Source: Planctomycetaceae bacterium (GTDB lineage Bacteria; Planctomycetota; Planctomycetia; Pirellulales; Thermoguttaceae). Taken from it: 14,327 nucleotides of DNA. The stretch spans positions 1 through 14,327 of the forward strand of contig JAITKS010000114.1 of the NCBI GenBank assembly GCA_031278315.1, written 5' to 3'. Under the pieces are notes generated by a model. It did no database searches. It had not been told where the DNA came from and was given only the letters and a program-made list of their open reading frames with translations. Of this stretch, positions 1 to 7,208 are shown one piece after another (the stretch's first letter is position 1; each line of letters opens with the position of its first letter). A program made the position numbers and the translations under genes.

Positions 1-171
1 ACGACGTATCGTATCATCGTCAAGCATAAAAATTAAAGCAAGATCAGAAACTTTATATCCGCGAGCAAGCGCAATCACTACACGAATACGATCCGAAAAA
101 CGATGACCGCGATTCTTGCAATACTGCGTTTGAAGTTCCTGAATTTGATCTTGAGGGATATTGTAACTCAT
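1..171 (-). CDS. IS630-family transposase, N-terminal part (cut by window edge)
   Basis: Reading the minus strand from an ATG at 171 gives 57 codons open to the window edge. The protein starts MSYNIPQDQIQELQ and continues to LIFMLDDDTIRR. The segment from about residue 27 (DRIRVVIALARGYKVSDLA) followed by LDDDTIRR is the helix-turn-helix of IS630-family transposases, where an (L/F)DDxTIRR recognition helix is typical. The DDE catalytic domain would lie outside the window. There is no clear Shine-Dalgarno sequence upstream. It is transcribed in the same direction as the GH43-like gene and lies downstream of that gene's 3' end. Whether the element is intact cannot be judged from this fragment. 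Confidence 0.75.
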   Translation of the reverse strand, partial: MSYNIPQDQIQELQTQYCKNRGHRFSDRIRVVIALARGYKVSDLALIFMLDDDTIRR

Positions 172-272
172 AATTAAAATTGTTTTGTTGTTGATGAAAT
201 TAAAAACAACTCGCAAATAATAACAATTCATAAAATACACGTCAAGACGGATTATAAAGTAAGAATGGTATA
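1..272 (-). mobile_element. IS630-family insertion sequence, one end only
   Basis: The transposase start (171) is followed by about 100 non-coding bases and then a candidate terminal repeat at 244-272. That 29-nt stretch matches the right end of the element at 12791-13087 at 22 of 29 positions by my manual alignment, and both end in GGTATA. IS630 elements insert at TA dinucleotides, so the boundary is probably one of the TA steps at 269-272. The element ends about 11 bases from the stop codon of the GH43-like gene and does not obviously truncate it. The other end is outside the window, so the boundary is inferred. Confidence 0.5.
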
Positions 273-282
273 TATTATCAAT

Positions 283-1461
283 TTATTTTATTTCTTGTAA
301 TTTTTTTAATATATCTTTATTGATTTCTATTATTGTTCCTTGTCTTGCATTTTGCGGGAAGCATAATTTTTCTGTTATGTTTGTCCATGTGTTTAAGTCG
401 TTTGAGCGGACTGCTCCGAAGTGACGTTTGCCGTAGCAGTCATAATACAAGTACCAGTATCCATTAATTTTTAATACCGAAGGACCTTGTACCCAATCTG
501 TGTGCGAAACGATTTTTTGTACGTTAAATGGACCTATCGGCGAAGCTCCTGTTGCAAGTAATAAATGTTTTTTAGGCGTCGGTTTGAGTGTCTCATCTTT
601 GTAAAAGAGTAAATAGCGTTTCGATTGTTCTTTGTTATTTTTATCTTCGATCAGCAGCGGATCCATCACGTTGTGATCGGGATTCCAATACAGTTCCGTT
701 GGAGTAAATTTTATGAAATCGGTTGTTGTTGTGTAGTATAATCGGTGATTAAAATCTTTCTCACTTGAGCCTGCTGTTTCGTTAAATTTACCCGATACAG
801 TTGACGCCCAAATAATATAATATCGTTTATTTTTATTGTCGTAAAACAGTTCAGGTCCCCATGTATTGCGGGCGTTTTTTTCGTGTTCCATTAACGGGAG
901 CAGCTTTTGTTTCGACCAATTTATCAAATCTTTTGACGAGGCATAACCTATACTTCGTGTTTCCCATGAAACAGTCCAAACTATATGATATGTTTCGTCT
1001 AAACCGCGGCAAATTGAAGGCGATCGCATCATACGATTTTTTATATCGCCGCCTACTTCCGGTTTAAGAAATGGTTTTTCCCCGCGTATTTGTTGCCAAA
1101 GCAAGCCGTCGTTACTCCACGAGTAGAATAAACCTTCGTGTCCTTTATTTGTGTAATAGATAAACAGCCATATTTTATTTGATTCTAATGCTGGTTTTGT
1201 TTCGTTATTTTTGTCAGAATTTTTGTTATCGGGATTTTTGTTATCGGAATTTTTGTTATCGGGATTATCAGTAGGATTATTTTTAATTTTATCTAATTTG
1301 TCTGATGTTGATTTTTCTGAAGTTGAAATTGAAGTTGTATTGTTATCGTTAATTGAGCAAACGGCAAAAATAGGATAGTTTAATATATCAAATATTCCGA
1401 AATTAACGCCCCAAAAAATAAGAAAAATACATGCGGTTATAAAATTGTTTTTTGTTTTCAT
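283..1461 (-). CDS. Exported GH43-like five-bladed beta-propeller protein, probably with altered active site
   Basis: The start is set at 1461 (392 aa) because AAAGGTG lies about 8 bases upstream; an in-frame ATG at 1506 would only add 15 residues before a signal peptide. The signal peptide is MKTKNNFITACIFLIFWGV and onward. A linker of repeated PDNKN/SDNKN units (15-bp DNA repeat, about 1216-1270) follows, then a propeller with the repeat signatures SPSI..GLDETYHIVWT, IGYASSKDLINWS, NTWGPELFYD, HRLYYTTT.DF, VMDPLLIED, QGPSVLKINGYWYLYYD and GAVRSNDLNTW. These fit glycoside hydrolase family 43, which cleaves arabinose- and xylose-type linkages. However, the expected base Asp (RDP) reads Ser147, the expected acid Glu (EGP) reads Gln325 and the expected RHGT His reads Gln374; Asp267 and Glu204 are kept. 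It could be a sugar-binding propeller rather than an enzyme. Fold confidence is high; activity is doubtful. Confidence 0.75.
   Translation of the reverse strand: MKTKNNFITACIFLIFWGVNFGIFDILNYPIFAVCSINDNNTTSISTSEKSTSDKLDKIKNNPTDNPDNKNSDNKNPDNKNSDKNNETKPALESNKIWLFIYYTNKGHEGLFYSWSNDGLLWQQIRGEKPFLKPEVGGDIKNRMMRSPSICRGLDETYHIVWTVSWETRSIGYASSKDLINWSKQKLLPLMEHEKNARNTWGPELFYDNKNKRYYIIWASTVSGKFNETAGSSEKDFNHRLYYTTTTDFIKFTPTELYWNPDHNVMDPLLIEDKNNKEQSKRYLLFYKDETLKPTPKKHLLLATGASPIGPFNVQKIVSHTDWVQGPSVLKINGYWYLYYDCYGKRHFGAVRSNDLNTWTNITEKLCFPQNARQGTIIEINKDILKKLQEIK
1216..1270 (-). repeat. In-frame 15-bp tandem repeat encoding an Asn/Asp-rich linker
   Basis: Units of about 15 bp (plus strand GGGATTTTTGTTATC, with one GGAATTTTTGTTATC variant) encode alternating PDNKN and SDNKN. 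The repeat forms a flexible linker between the signal peptide and the propeller. Because the unit is a multiple of three, copy-number change would alter linker length without a frameshift. Confidence 0.7.
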
Positions 1462-1676
1462 AATACACCTTTTGGGAATTGTCTGATTTAATTTCCGCCG
1501 AAACACATAAAATGCAGATAAACTTTAATATTCGCCGTAATATGAATTTCAGCGATACAAAAAGCGTATTCGCATCGTGTTATGAATTTCGGCAGCTAAA
1601 AATCGTAAAGCCTGTTTTTCTGAAAAAGTAATCAGGCAGCGGCAACGATAATCGAAATTTAATGTGCGGGCAGTTT

Positions 1677-1711
1677 AAAATCTCCTGCCTATAAATTAGA
1701 CAGGAGATTTT
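1677..1711 (-). terminator. Candidate intrinsic terminator of the cytochrome gene
   Basis: The 14-nt arms 1677-1690 (AAAATCTCCTGCCT) and 1698-1711 (AGACAGGAGATTTT) are complementary except at one position, around a 7-nt loop. On the minus strand that mismatch becomes a G-U wobble, and the stem ends in TTTT. It lies about 190 bases beyond the stop of the 1902-3821 gene. The short T-run makes termination plausible but not certain. Confidence 0.5.
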
Positions 1712-1850
1712 AAGGTTCTCTTACTTGAATTTTCAGTTTATTTTCATTTATTTATTTATTGCCGAGTTGTGCGAGTTTAAATGAAAGAGTTGTGATGTTG
1801 CGTGATTTTGCATGAAATTTGAAGTTTACCGAAATTCATAATACGAGCGA

Positions 1851-1885
1851 ATGACAAATGACAAATGACGAATAACGAATGACGT
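1851..1885. repeat. 7-bp tandem repeat, five copies
   Basis: The sequence runs as ATGACAA, ATGACAA, ATGACGA, ATAACGA, ATGACGT. It sits about 16 bases past the stop codon of the cytochrome gene. No function is evident; similar microrepeats abut the 3' end of the DUF1573 gene at 7176-7208. Confidence 0.75.
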
Positions 1886-1901
1886 GTTATTCAAAAGTTG
1901 C

Positions 1902-3821
1902 TTAAAGCGACAAAAGATATTCAACCAAGTCGTCGAGTTGTTGTTCGGTCAAACTTTCGATATCGCCTTCGACATCTCCGTGCGTTCCTTTTTTGAATAC
2001 ATCTTTTAGGTCGGTGTAACGTCCGTCGTGCATGTATGGGGCGGTTCGCCATAGTTCGACTAGTGTTGGAGTATCGAATTCGGTTCTGCCGTGATCGAAA
2101 TAAACTTTGCTTTTTACGTCGTGTAATTTTTTATCTGTATAAAGCGGAGCGGGGTGACAAGTAACACAACCGACCTTCGGGTCTTCAAAAACTTTTTTGC
2201 CGCGTTCAGCTTTTTCGCTTAATTTACCATTGACTAGAAACGGACTCATTTCAGGTTCGAGTGAATGAACGTACTGATCAATATCTTTACAAATTGTTTC
2301 ATCTGGAGTAACGAACAGGATATATTGAAAACCTGTTCTTGTACATGCTGCGGAAGTTGCACGTACACCAGTCCACATAGCTGGCGGGCATTTTTGACAC
2401 CATACAAGACTTTTTGCATTTTTCGGATTACCCATTCCATCGTTTAGCAAATCCCAATTGTATGCGTCCATTCTACCGTCGGGATGACAACTTGCACAAC
2501 TATGCCAAGATTGAAAACAGAATCCTGAACTTGCGTCATTCCAGTATATTTCGCCGCGTCGAGCTGCCGTTAAATTAGGCGTAGGACCCAGCGGAATTGT
2601 AACTGATTTCGGACGAGTTGCCGTTACGTCGATTTTTTGAATAACATCGCTAAAATACATTCCGACATAAGCGTTGTTACCGATCATTACAATTGGACGT
2701 GCACCTTTTCCTTCGAGTTTAAAACGTTTCTTTATATCGACAAGAAAAGCGAGATCGTTTGTTGCATCGCTAATGTATGTAGTTTTTCCGGTACTTATAT
2801 TATCAGGATTTTCGGAATCAGGTTTTAGAGTACTGATTTTATTGATCATTTTTTCGATGTTGATAGTGATAACTTCGCTTGTTCCGGCGATTGCGGTGCA
2901 TAATAATTTTCCGTCGGAAGTAGTTGCAATTCCCCATGGATTAGCTGCGCCTTGATATACATCGTCGAGTAAAACAGTGGCGAGAAAACCGCCGTTTGGT
3001 TCTTTGAATTTAGTTGTGTCGATAATGCTGATTCCGCTTGTATTGATCCAGCCGCGTTCAACGTGAGTAGTAGGGACTTGAAATCTAGCGAGAACTTCAG
3101 TGATAAAAATATAACGTCCGTCTGGAGAGATTGTGAGTCCGTGCAAGCTGCCGCTGCCGTTGGGCAGCCGGATAGAAGAGGTTGTTCCGCTTGGTACATC
3201 GATTACGGTAATCAGTGATGAAACGATAATTTGAGCGTTTTCATCTTCTGGTACATTATTAATATCGTTTGGGGTACCGTTGATAACGTATATTCTTTTT
3301 CCATCGGGAGAGACGACGGCGCCGCGAGGTTCGCGTACTGCTTTGATTTTGCGTACAAGTTTTAGGTCGGGCAGATCGAATTCGCTTACATCGTTATTGA
3401 ATCGATTGCAGACAAACAATTTTTTTCCGTCGGGTGTGACGACTCCGTCTGTTGGGGTGTGTCCTGTTTTTACTTCTGCAATTTTTTTATTTGTGGACAG
3501 ATCGATTGCCTGAACTACGCCGTGATAGCCGCCGGATGTTGCGTATAGAATCTTGTTATCTACGCTTAGTATTAATCCGTTTGGTTTGTTACCGAGTGGA
3601 ATTGAGTTGACAATTTTATCTGTAGTTACATCGAGGATACTTATTTCGTTTCCGTCGTGGTTAGCGATATAAATTTTGGTTGAATCGTTGGATTTAACCA
3701 TTGACAACGGTGCTTTGTATGATTGAGTTTCGTCTGCCGTTGCCGTATAGAACTGTAAAATACTTAAAATTGTCATCAAGACAAAAAGTATTTTAGCGGA
3801 TTTGTAGGGTTGATTATTCAT
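1902..3821 (-). CDS. Exported YVTN-type beta-propeller fused to a di-haem cytochrome c (MauG/CcpA-like) module
   Basis: The start at 3821 has a good Shine-Dalgarno sequence (AAAGGAG, 8-base spacing). The 639-aa protein begins with a signal peptide (hydrophobic KILFVLMTILSILQFY, likely cleavage after TATA). Residues about 40-430 form propeller blades with recurring YIANHDGNEISILD, SPDGKRIYVING and SPDGRYIFITE motifs. The C-terminal part carries two haem c sites, CASCH (442-446) and CVTCH (552-556), with Met597 in APYMHDGR and Met482 in PPAMWTGVR as candidate axial ligands. GNPKNAKS and TPTLVELWRTAPYMHDGR are typical of di-haem cytochrome c peroxidase/MauG relatives. The role is probably periplasmic electron transfer or a redox step on a bound substrate; the substrate is unknown. 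The gene is divergent from the YfhO-like gene. Oddity: a WCQKC pair (Cys475, Cys478) where relatives, from memory, have a His-containing segment before TPP. Confidence 0.85.
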   Translation of the reverse strand: MNNQPYKSAKILFVLMTILSILQFYTATADETQSYKAPLSMVKSNDSTKIYIANHDGNEISILDVTTDKIVNSIPLGNKPNGLILSVDNKILYATSGGYHGVVQAIDLSTNKKIAEVKTGHTPTDGVVTPDGKKLFVCNRFNNDVSEFDLPDLKLVRKIKAVREPRGAVVSPDGKRIYVINGTPNDINNVPEDENAQIIVSSLITVIDVPSGTTSSIRLPNGSGSLHGLTISPDGRYIFITEVLARFQVPTTHVERGWINTSGISIIDTTKFKEPNGGFLATVLLDDVYQGAANPWGIATTSDGKLLCTAIAGTSEVITINIEKMINKISTLKPDSENPDNISTGKTTYISDATNDLAFLVDIKKRFKLEGKGARPIVMIGNNAYVGMYFSDVIQKIDVTATRPKSVTIPLGPTPNLTAARRGEIYWNDASSGFCFQSWHSCASCHPDGRMDAYNWDLLNDGMGNPKNAKSLVWCQKCPPAMWTGVRATSAACTRTGFQYILFVTPDETICKDIDQYVHSLEPEMSPFLVNGKLSEKAERGKKVFEDPKVGCVTCHPAPLYTDKKLHDVKSKVYFDHGRTEFDTPTLVELWRTAPYMHDGRYTDLKDVFKKGTHGDVEGDIESLTEQQLDDLVEYLLSL

Positions 3822-3884
3822 TATTTAGCTCCTTTAATTTTTGAGGGTTTATGCGCATCTTACTATGAATTTTGACATCATAAA

Positions 3885-3930
3885 GACATAAAAGTCTGAC
3901 GTGAAAATCTGACATAAAAGTCTGACGTAA
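3885..3930. promoter_or_regulatory. 13-bp tandem repeat upstream of the cytochrome gene
   Basis: The 18-mer GACATAAAAGTCTGACGT occurs at 3885-3902 and again, identically, at 3911-3928. Between them GTGAAAATCT completes a 13-bp period (GACATAAAAGTCT, GACGTGAAAATCT, GACATAAAAGTCT). The block lies 64-110 bases upstream of the start at 3821. Its position fits an operator array for a transcription factor binding every 13 or 26 bp, but a neutral tandem repeat would look the same. Confidence 0.45.
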
Positions 3931-4246
3931 TGGTTTATTGTCTGATAAGTAAGCGGGTGAATTTGAAATGAAAATTCAAGTATGAGCGGTTGAAAATAAT
4001 TCAAACTTTAAGTTTCAGCAGCATTTGACTGAATTATGCCGTAGAGTGTCTATTTTTTATGGTACTGAATTATAAAGAGAGAACAATGTAATTGAACGAA
4101 AAATATCTCATTGTTTAACATCAAGGACGTGAATTGTACCTATTTTATGAATTCGTATCAATAGCATTCTGTGATCACCTGAGAAAACTGTTTTTTATAA
4201 AATTGTCAAAGAATTTTTTTGTGTATATTTTTCGTCGGTGAAATTT

Positions 4247-4450
4247 GGTTTTATTTTTTGTAACGAAAAACTGAAAATTCAAGTGCATTGAAAATTTTAC
4301 AGAAAAAATTTATTGCAATAATGGTCAGTAAAGTTATTTATTCCAGATTTTTTATTAACCGCAGAGGACACAGAGAACACAGAGAAATATAATTTTTGTA
4401 ATTATAGATTATAGATTATATAGATTTTTTTCGTTACAAAAAATAAAACC
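4247..4450. repeat. Perfect 24-bp inverted repeat (IR-A)
   Basis: The arms 4247-4270 (GGTTTTATTTTTTGTAACGA plus four A) and 4427-4450 are exact reverse complements, separated by 156 bases. No target duplication is visible at the outer edges. The right arm lies inside the inverted repeat 4348-4570, so the two are interleaved rather than nested. Confidence 0.8.
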
Positions 4451-4570
4451 TGCTCTGCCGAGACACAATGCCTTGTGTCTCTACAGACATTTTTGTGATA
4501 TATTACCAAATCTAAAATTACACAATCTTATTTCTTTGTGTTCTCTGTGTTCTCTGTGTTTAATAAAAAC
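4348..4570. repeat. 41-nt inverted repeat with 9-bp microrepeat arms (IR-B)
   Basis: The arm 4348-4388 (core GACACAGAGAACACAGAG) pairs with 4530-4570 (core TTCTCTGTGTTCTCTGTG) at 36 of 41 positions by hand count. Each arm is a tandem array of a roughly 9-bp unit, ACACAGAGA. From memory, repeats of the type ACCGCAGAGGACACAGAGAA are dispersed in many large bacterial genomes. The space between the arms contains one arm of IR-A and the palindrome at 4460-4481. Confidence 0.75.
4460..4481. repeat. 22-bp palindrome
   Basis: GAGACACAA-TGCC-TTGTGTCTC forms a 9-bp perfect stem with a 4-base loop. It resembles the dispersed GTAGAGAC-type intergenic palindromes found in several phyla. It lies within IR-B and is immediately followed by TACAGAC. 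Confidence 0.75.
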
Positions 4571-4649
4571 AAATTGGAAAATACAATTAGTGAAAAAAGA
4601 ATTTGAAACCTTTGGGAAATTTCACTGATTAATTACATATATTTTAAAT

Positions 4650-7115
4650 TTGAGTTATCGTTATATTTTTTTAATAATTTTTTTATTTTTTTATTTTAAC
4701 GGCGGAACGCCGGCTTTTCGCGATTGCGCACATTTTTATCGTCCGTTGTTTTGGTATATCTGCGGCGAGATTACAGCCGGACGATTACCGCTTTGGAATC
4801 CTTATGAAAATCTTGGTCAGCCGCTTGCAGCAGAACCTACGTCGCTTTGTTTTTATCCTGTAATGATTTTATCTGTTATCGCAACCGTTATAGGAATAGA
4901 TCGGGATTTCGCATTTTCATTTTGTATTGCATTTCATGTTTTGCTCGCAACTGTTACTTGTTACCGATTTATACGCATAAATCGATTTTCTCATGAAGCT
5001 GCTGTTTTTGCAGCTTTAAGTTATGCTCTCGGCGGAACGATACTTTTTCAGTGGAATAATCTACCGTTTCTTATTGGTGCAGCTTGGCTGCCCGAAGCAT
5101 TAAGACAAGCAAAAATAATTCTCGACTACAATAATTCTAACTCGAATAATTCTAACTTGAATAATTCTTTTGGCAGCAAGATAATTTTTTGTCGCAATTT
5201 ATCTGATCAATTTTCGTACAAAAAATCGGTGAATATTCACTTTAACATAATTGCGTTGGCTGCCGTTTTGTCGATGATGATATTAGGCGGTGATCCGCAG
5301 TCTGTTTATAATGTTGTTCTTTGTATTGTGATTATTTTTTTCTTTTCGTGCAGATATTGTTATAAAACGTTTATTTATTTTCTTATTGCTGGAATTTTTA
5401 CGTTTATGTTTTCGGCAATTTTAATTTTACCTGCAACTGAATTTTGGCAATTATCAGATAGAACTCTCCCGCAGCATAATTTGTCGGTAGAATTTTTTTC
5501 ATTTCATCCGTTAAGAGTTTTGGAATTTCTTTTTACTGGTATTAGCGGCAAATTATTTCCAATTAACTTTAGTTTATCGGCAGCTTTTTTAAACGAGAAA
5601 AATCTCTGGACGCCGTCAACTTATGTTGGATTACTTCCTGCAATTTTTGCTTTATGTTCTGTAATATCTGCCTTTGTTGTGCTTTTTATTGCGTTTAGAA
5701 AAGGTAACTTGACTAAACGAAAAAGATATAAATTTATACTTGCCATGTTTACTATTTTAATATTATTTTTGACAGCAAGTTTTGGAAACAATTTTTTTGT
5801 CTATGATTTGTTACGAATATTACCGGTTTACAATTCTTTCCGATATCCGTCGAAGTTACTTATATTGGCGGCTTTGGCGATTTCATTTTTCGCCGCCGCA
5901 GGATTTGATACTTTTAGACTTAACAAACGATTCGCAAAATTTACAATTATTACAACACGAATTATTGTTACGTTATATATTAGTTTTATAATTTTCGTCT
6001 GTTACAATGATTTTCCAAAATTTGCCGAACATCCGCTATTTGGTTTTTTTGACAGTAAATCAGCAAAAATCTATCTGATCAATTCATTAATTACTGTTAC
6101 GATAATTTGGCTGCTGCTCGAATGTATTTATCATTATATTTTTATCAATTGCATTAGACGTTTTATCAAATTACATTTACATTCAGCACAAATTATATCA
6201 AGTTGGTTTCTAATATTTATTGTTACGATTGATCTTTTTATTACTAATTCGTGGTTGATGATTTCACTGCCGTTTGAACGCAACATAATGAAATCGGCGA
6301 TAATGCAATCAATAGAGTCTGATACCAAATTGAATGTTACAGAAATTCATTCGGGTAGAAATTGTGAATCGCCGATTCGTGTTTATCGTATTCATACGTT
6401 ACGTTATCCGGCGCAATTTATGAGTTTGTCGTCGGCAAACAGATTTGAAGAGATTATCAAATGGGAAGAATTGACTTTGTATCCGCGTTATTCGCTTGTG
6501 AATCGAGTTGATGTAATTAGTGTAAGAGGGTCGATGATGCACAAATATTATTATGAGGCGGCGGCTCAACTGGCGGCAGAATGTAAAACAGCTGAAAAAG
6601 GAAGTTCAACGAAATTATTTGAACGTCATTTAGAGCAGCTTGGCGTGCAATATATTATTGCCGAAAGTAATTCTTTTGCTGACAATATTGATTTCAATGC
6701 TGAAAGAATATTTATTGATATGAAAAACATAGCTGGTGCGGGTATCAATTTTCCAATTAACATTTCGGTATGGCGGTTAAGAAATCCAGTTTTGCGAAAA
6801 TACGTTTTATATGAGCCGAATCGGATAGTGTTTGATGTAGAGATACAAAAGGAATTGGAGACTATAGTTTTATCGGAACAGTTTTGGTCAGGTTGGAGAG
6901 CTTTCGATGGAGAAGTTGAAATACAGATAAAATCTGAACGTAAAATTTTTCGTTCAATAGAATTACCCAGAGGCAAACATCGTATCACGATGATTTACAT
7001 TCCGTTTTTAATCAAAGTCGGCGGACTTATTTCGATTATTGGAGTTGTGTCAGCAATAATTTTTTTGTATGTTAAGCCGTCTATATTTTGCCGGATTTTT
7101 CGTAACAATAAATAA
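4650..7115 (+). CDS. YfhO-like multi-spanning membrane protein (putative glycosyltransferase-type)
   Basis: The protein has 821 residues. The TTG at 4650 is the most downstream reasonable start: a TGA at 4626 closes the frame upstream, no ATG exists between them, and no Shine-Dalgarno sequence is visible, so the start is uncertain. After a first membrane helix comes an extracytoplasmic segment (AFRDCAHFYRP and LPLWNPYENLGQP), the signature of the YfhO family. YfhO proteins have a GT-C-like layout and are linked to envelope polymer glycosylation. About a dozen further hydrophobic helices follow to roughly residue 530. Then comes a soluble domain (about 545-780) and a final helix after the RGKHRITMIYIP motif, as in the family. 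A low-complexity loop NNSNSNNSNLNNS (161-173) comes from a 15-bp repeat. The acceptor and the donor sugar cannot be inferred. Confidence 0.75.
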   Translation: MSYRYIFLIIFLFFYFNGGTPAFRDCAHFYRPLFWYICGEITAGRLPLWNPYENLGQPLAAEPTSLCFYPVMILSVIATVIGIDRDFAFSFCIAFHVLLATVTCYRFIRINRFSHEAAVFAALSYALGGTILFQWNNLPFLIGAAWLPEALRQAKIILDYNNSNSNNSNLNNSFGSKIIFCRNLSDQFSYKKSVNIHFNIIALAAVLSMMILGGDPQSVYNVVLCIVIIFFFSCRYCYKTFIYFLIAGIFTFMFSAILILPATEFWQLSDRTLPQHNLSVEFFSFHPLRVLEFLFTGISGKLFPINFSLSAAFLNEKNLWTPSTYVGLLPAIFALCSVISAFVVLFIAFRKGNLTKRKRYKFILAMFTILILFLTASFGNNFFVYDLLRILPVYNSFRYPSKLLILAALAISFFAAAGFDTFRLNKRFAKFTIITTRIIVTLYISFIIFVCYNDFPKFAEHPLFGFFDSKSAKIYLINSLITVTIIWLLLECIYHYIFINCIRRFIKLHLHSAQIISSWFLIFIVTIDLFITNSWLMISLPFERNIMKSAIMQSIESDTKLNVTEIHSGRNCESPIRVYRIHTLRYPAQFMSLSSANRFEEIIKWEELTLYPRYSLVNRVDVISVRGSMMHKYYYEAAAQLAAECKTAEKGSSTKLFERHLEQLGVQYIIAESNSFADNIDFNAERIFIDMKNIAGAGINFPINISVWRLRNPVLRKYVLYEPNRIVFDVEIQKELETIVLSEQFWSGWRAFDGEVEIQIKSERKIFRSIELPRGKHRITMIYIPFLIKVGGLISIIGVVSAIIFLYVKPSIFCRIFRNNK
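5130..5168 (+). repeat. In-frame 15-bp repeat encoding an Asn/Ser loop
   Basis: The unit AATAATTCTAACTCG (second copy AATAATTCTAACTTG, then a partial copy) encodes NNSNSNNSNLNNS in a loop between two membrane segments of the YfhO-like protein. As with the GH43-like linker, the unit keeps the reading frame. Confidence 0.7.
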
Positions 7116-7206
7116 CGAAATTTCAAGTGAAAGAAATTTAACAAGTACCGCAATACTGCAATAAATGCGAACAAACCGCTGACCACTGACCGCTGACTAT
7201 TGACCG
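7116..7206. other. Convergent gene junction
   Basis: This short space separates the YfhO-like and DUF1573 genes, which end toward each other. No strong terminator hairpin is visible. It contains the tandem repeat at 7176-7208 and a GAAATTTCAAGT word similar to the 13-mer found elsewhere in the window. Confidence 0.5.
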
Positions 7207-7208
7207 CT
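7176..7208. repeat. Roughly 10-bp tandem repeat (CTGACCACTGACCGCTGACT)
   Basis: Degenerate units of (C/A)CTGACC(A/G) run from 7176 into the last codon of the DUF1573 gene; its TAG stop (7207-7209 on the minus strand) is formed with repeat sequence. No inverted partner is present nearby. Confidence 0.65.

Larger units (their letters stand above)
1462..1901. other. Intergenic region with short repeats
   Basis: This 440-base space between two minus-strand genes holds no convincing coding sequence. It contains a candidate terminator (1677-1711), two copies of TATGAATTTC(A/G)GC exactly 40 bp apart (1536-1553 and 1576-1593) with an inverted copy at 1828-1845, and a 7-bp tandem repeat at 1851-1885. 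The promoter of the GH43-like gene should lie in the part nearest 1461, but I could not pick out convincing -35/-10 boxes. Confidence 0.6.
3822..4649. other. Divergent intergenic region rich in repeats
   Basis: This 828-base spacer lies between two divergently transcribed genes and holds no supported gene. It has a 13-bp tandem repeat near the cytochrome start (3885-3930), two copies of TGAAAATTCAAGT (3969-3981 and 4272-4284) and two interleaved inverted repeats (4247-4450 and 4348-4570). It also has a 22-bp palindrome (4460-4481) and an 11-bp match to the end of the MITE at 8636-8862 (4497-4507). Promoters for both flanking genes must lie here, but I could not assign them. Confidence 0.6.

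Noticed and set aside
171..283. Truncation of the GH43-like gene by the insertion sequence
   Set aside because: The protein ends with a normal-looking family C-terminus, and its stop codon lies about 11 bases outside the inferred element boundary.
1851..1885. Possible CRISPR-like array (also 3885-3930 and 7176-7208)
   Set aside because: Units are 7-13 bp with no unique spacers; these are simple tandem repeats, and no cas genes are present.
2846..3199. 117-codon minus-strand frame inside the propeller-cytochrome gene
   Set aside because: It lies wholly within a well-supported gene in another frame and has no family features.
4247..4450. Insertion element bounded by the perfect 24-bp inverted repeat
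   Set aside because: No flanking target duplication is visible, and the right arm overlaps another inverted-repeat structure, so element borders cannot be defined.
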